A program made the translations under genes and the position numbers. The notes below the pieces were generated by a model that saw only the letters and a list, made by a program, of their open reading frames with translations, was not told where the DNA came from and did no database searches. Below are positions 5,129 through 5,152 of a stretch of DNA of 5,152 bases, piece after piece; positions within the stretch are counted from its first letter, which is position 1; the number at the start of each line of letters is the position of its first letter. Location of the stretch: contig JASEHK010000114.1 in the NCBI GenBank assembly GCA_030018875.1, forward strand, positions 1 through 5,152, read 5' to 3'. The stretch is from Endomicrobiia bacterium (GTDB lineage Bacteria; Elusimicrobiota; Endomicrobiia; PHAN01).

Positions 5129-5145
5129 GCCCCGCAAGGCGGGGC
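5129..5145. repeat. GC hairpin at the window edge
   Basis: GCCCCGC (5129-5135) and GCGGGGC (5139-5145) pair over a 3-base loop, followed by ggctaca to the window end. No T-run follows on the plus strand within view, and the minus strand has none directly after the stem. It is more likely a dispersed palindromic repeat than a proven terminator. Confidence 0.45.
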
Positions 5146-5152
5146 GGCTACA

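Noticed and set aside
5106..5152. Start of a plus-strand gene at ATG 5106
   Set aside because: It is open to the window end but lacks a ribosome binding site and reads through the GC hairpin; the residues are uninformative.

Overview
The window reads as an ordinary chromosomal stretch of a Gram-negative-type bacterium of roughly balanced GC content. Nothing in it fixes the taxon. Three traits suggest an environmental, repeat-bearing lineage: heavy use of the ATA isoleucine codon in otherwise GC-rich genes, a large membrane-bound CHASE2 cyclase, and intergenic gaps filled with short tandem and inverted repeats. Any phylum name would be a guess.

Layout. Positions 1-1720 (+) hold a membrane histidine kinase whose 5' end lies outside the window, followed with a 38-base overlap by a 74-residue zinc-ribbon protein with one membrane helix. 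This pair converges, across a 19-base gap, on a minus-strand series of three genes. Read from the right they are a CHASE2-type class III adenylyl cyclase (4951-3197), a DUF3307 multi-pass membrane protein (2858-2163) and a thioredoxin (2060-1740). The gap between cyclase and DUF3307 gene is 338 bases and holds no gene. It contains a heptamer tract, a 69-bp double-hairpin repeat and a roughly 198-bp region bounded by imperfect inverted repeats. That region folds almost completely, including a three-way junction. The 102-base gap between DUF3307 and trxA is also mostly repeat: seven tandem heptamers between 18-bp inverted arms. Positions 4952-5152 hold the cyclase promoter and ribosome binding site, a probable rightward extended -10 promoter and a GC hairpin cut by the window edge.

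Function. Two independent signalling proteins are present: a two-component sensor kinase with no response regulator in view, and a cyclase whose active site predicts a class IIIb, bicarbonate-type enzyme. Thioredoxin is housekeeping and DUF3307 is uncharacterised. Nothing shows that the genes act in one pathway. The least explained parts are the repeat-built intergenic regions, especially 2991-3188, and the small zinc-ribbon membrane protein coupled to the kinase.
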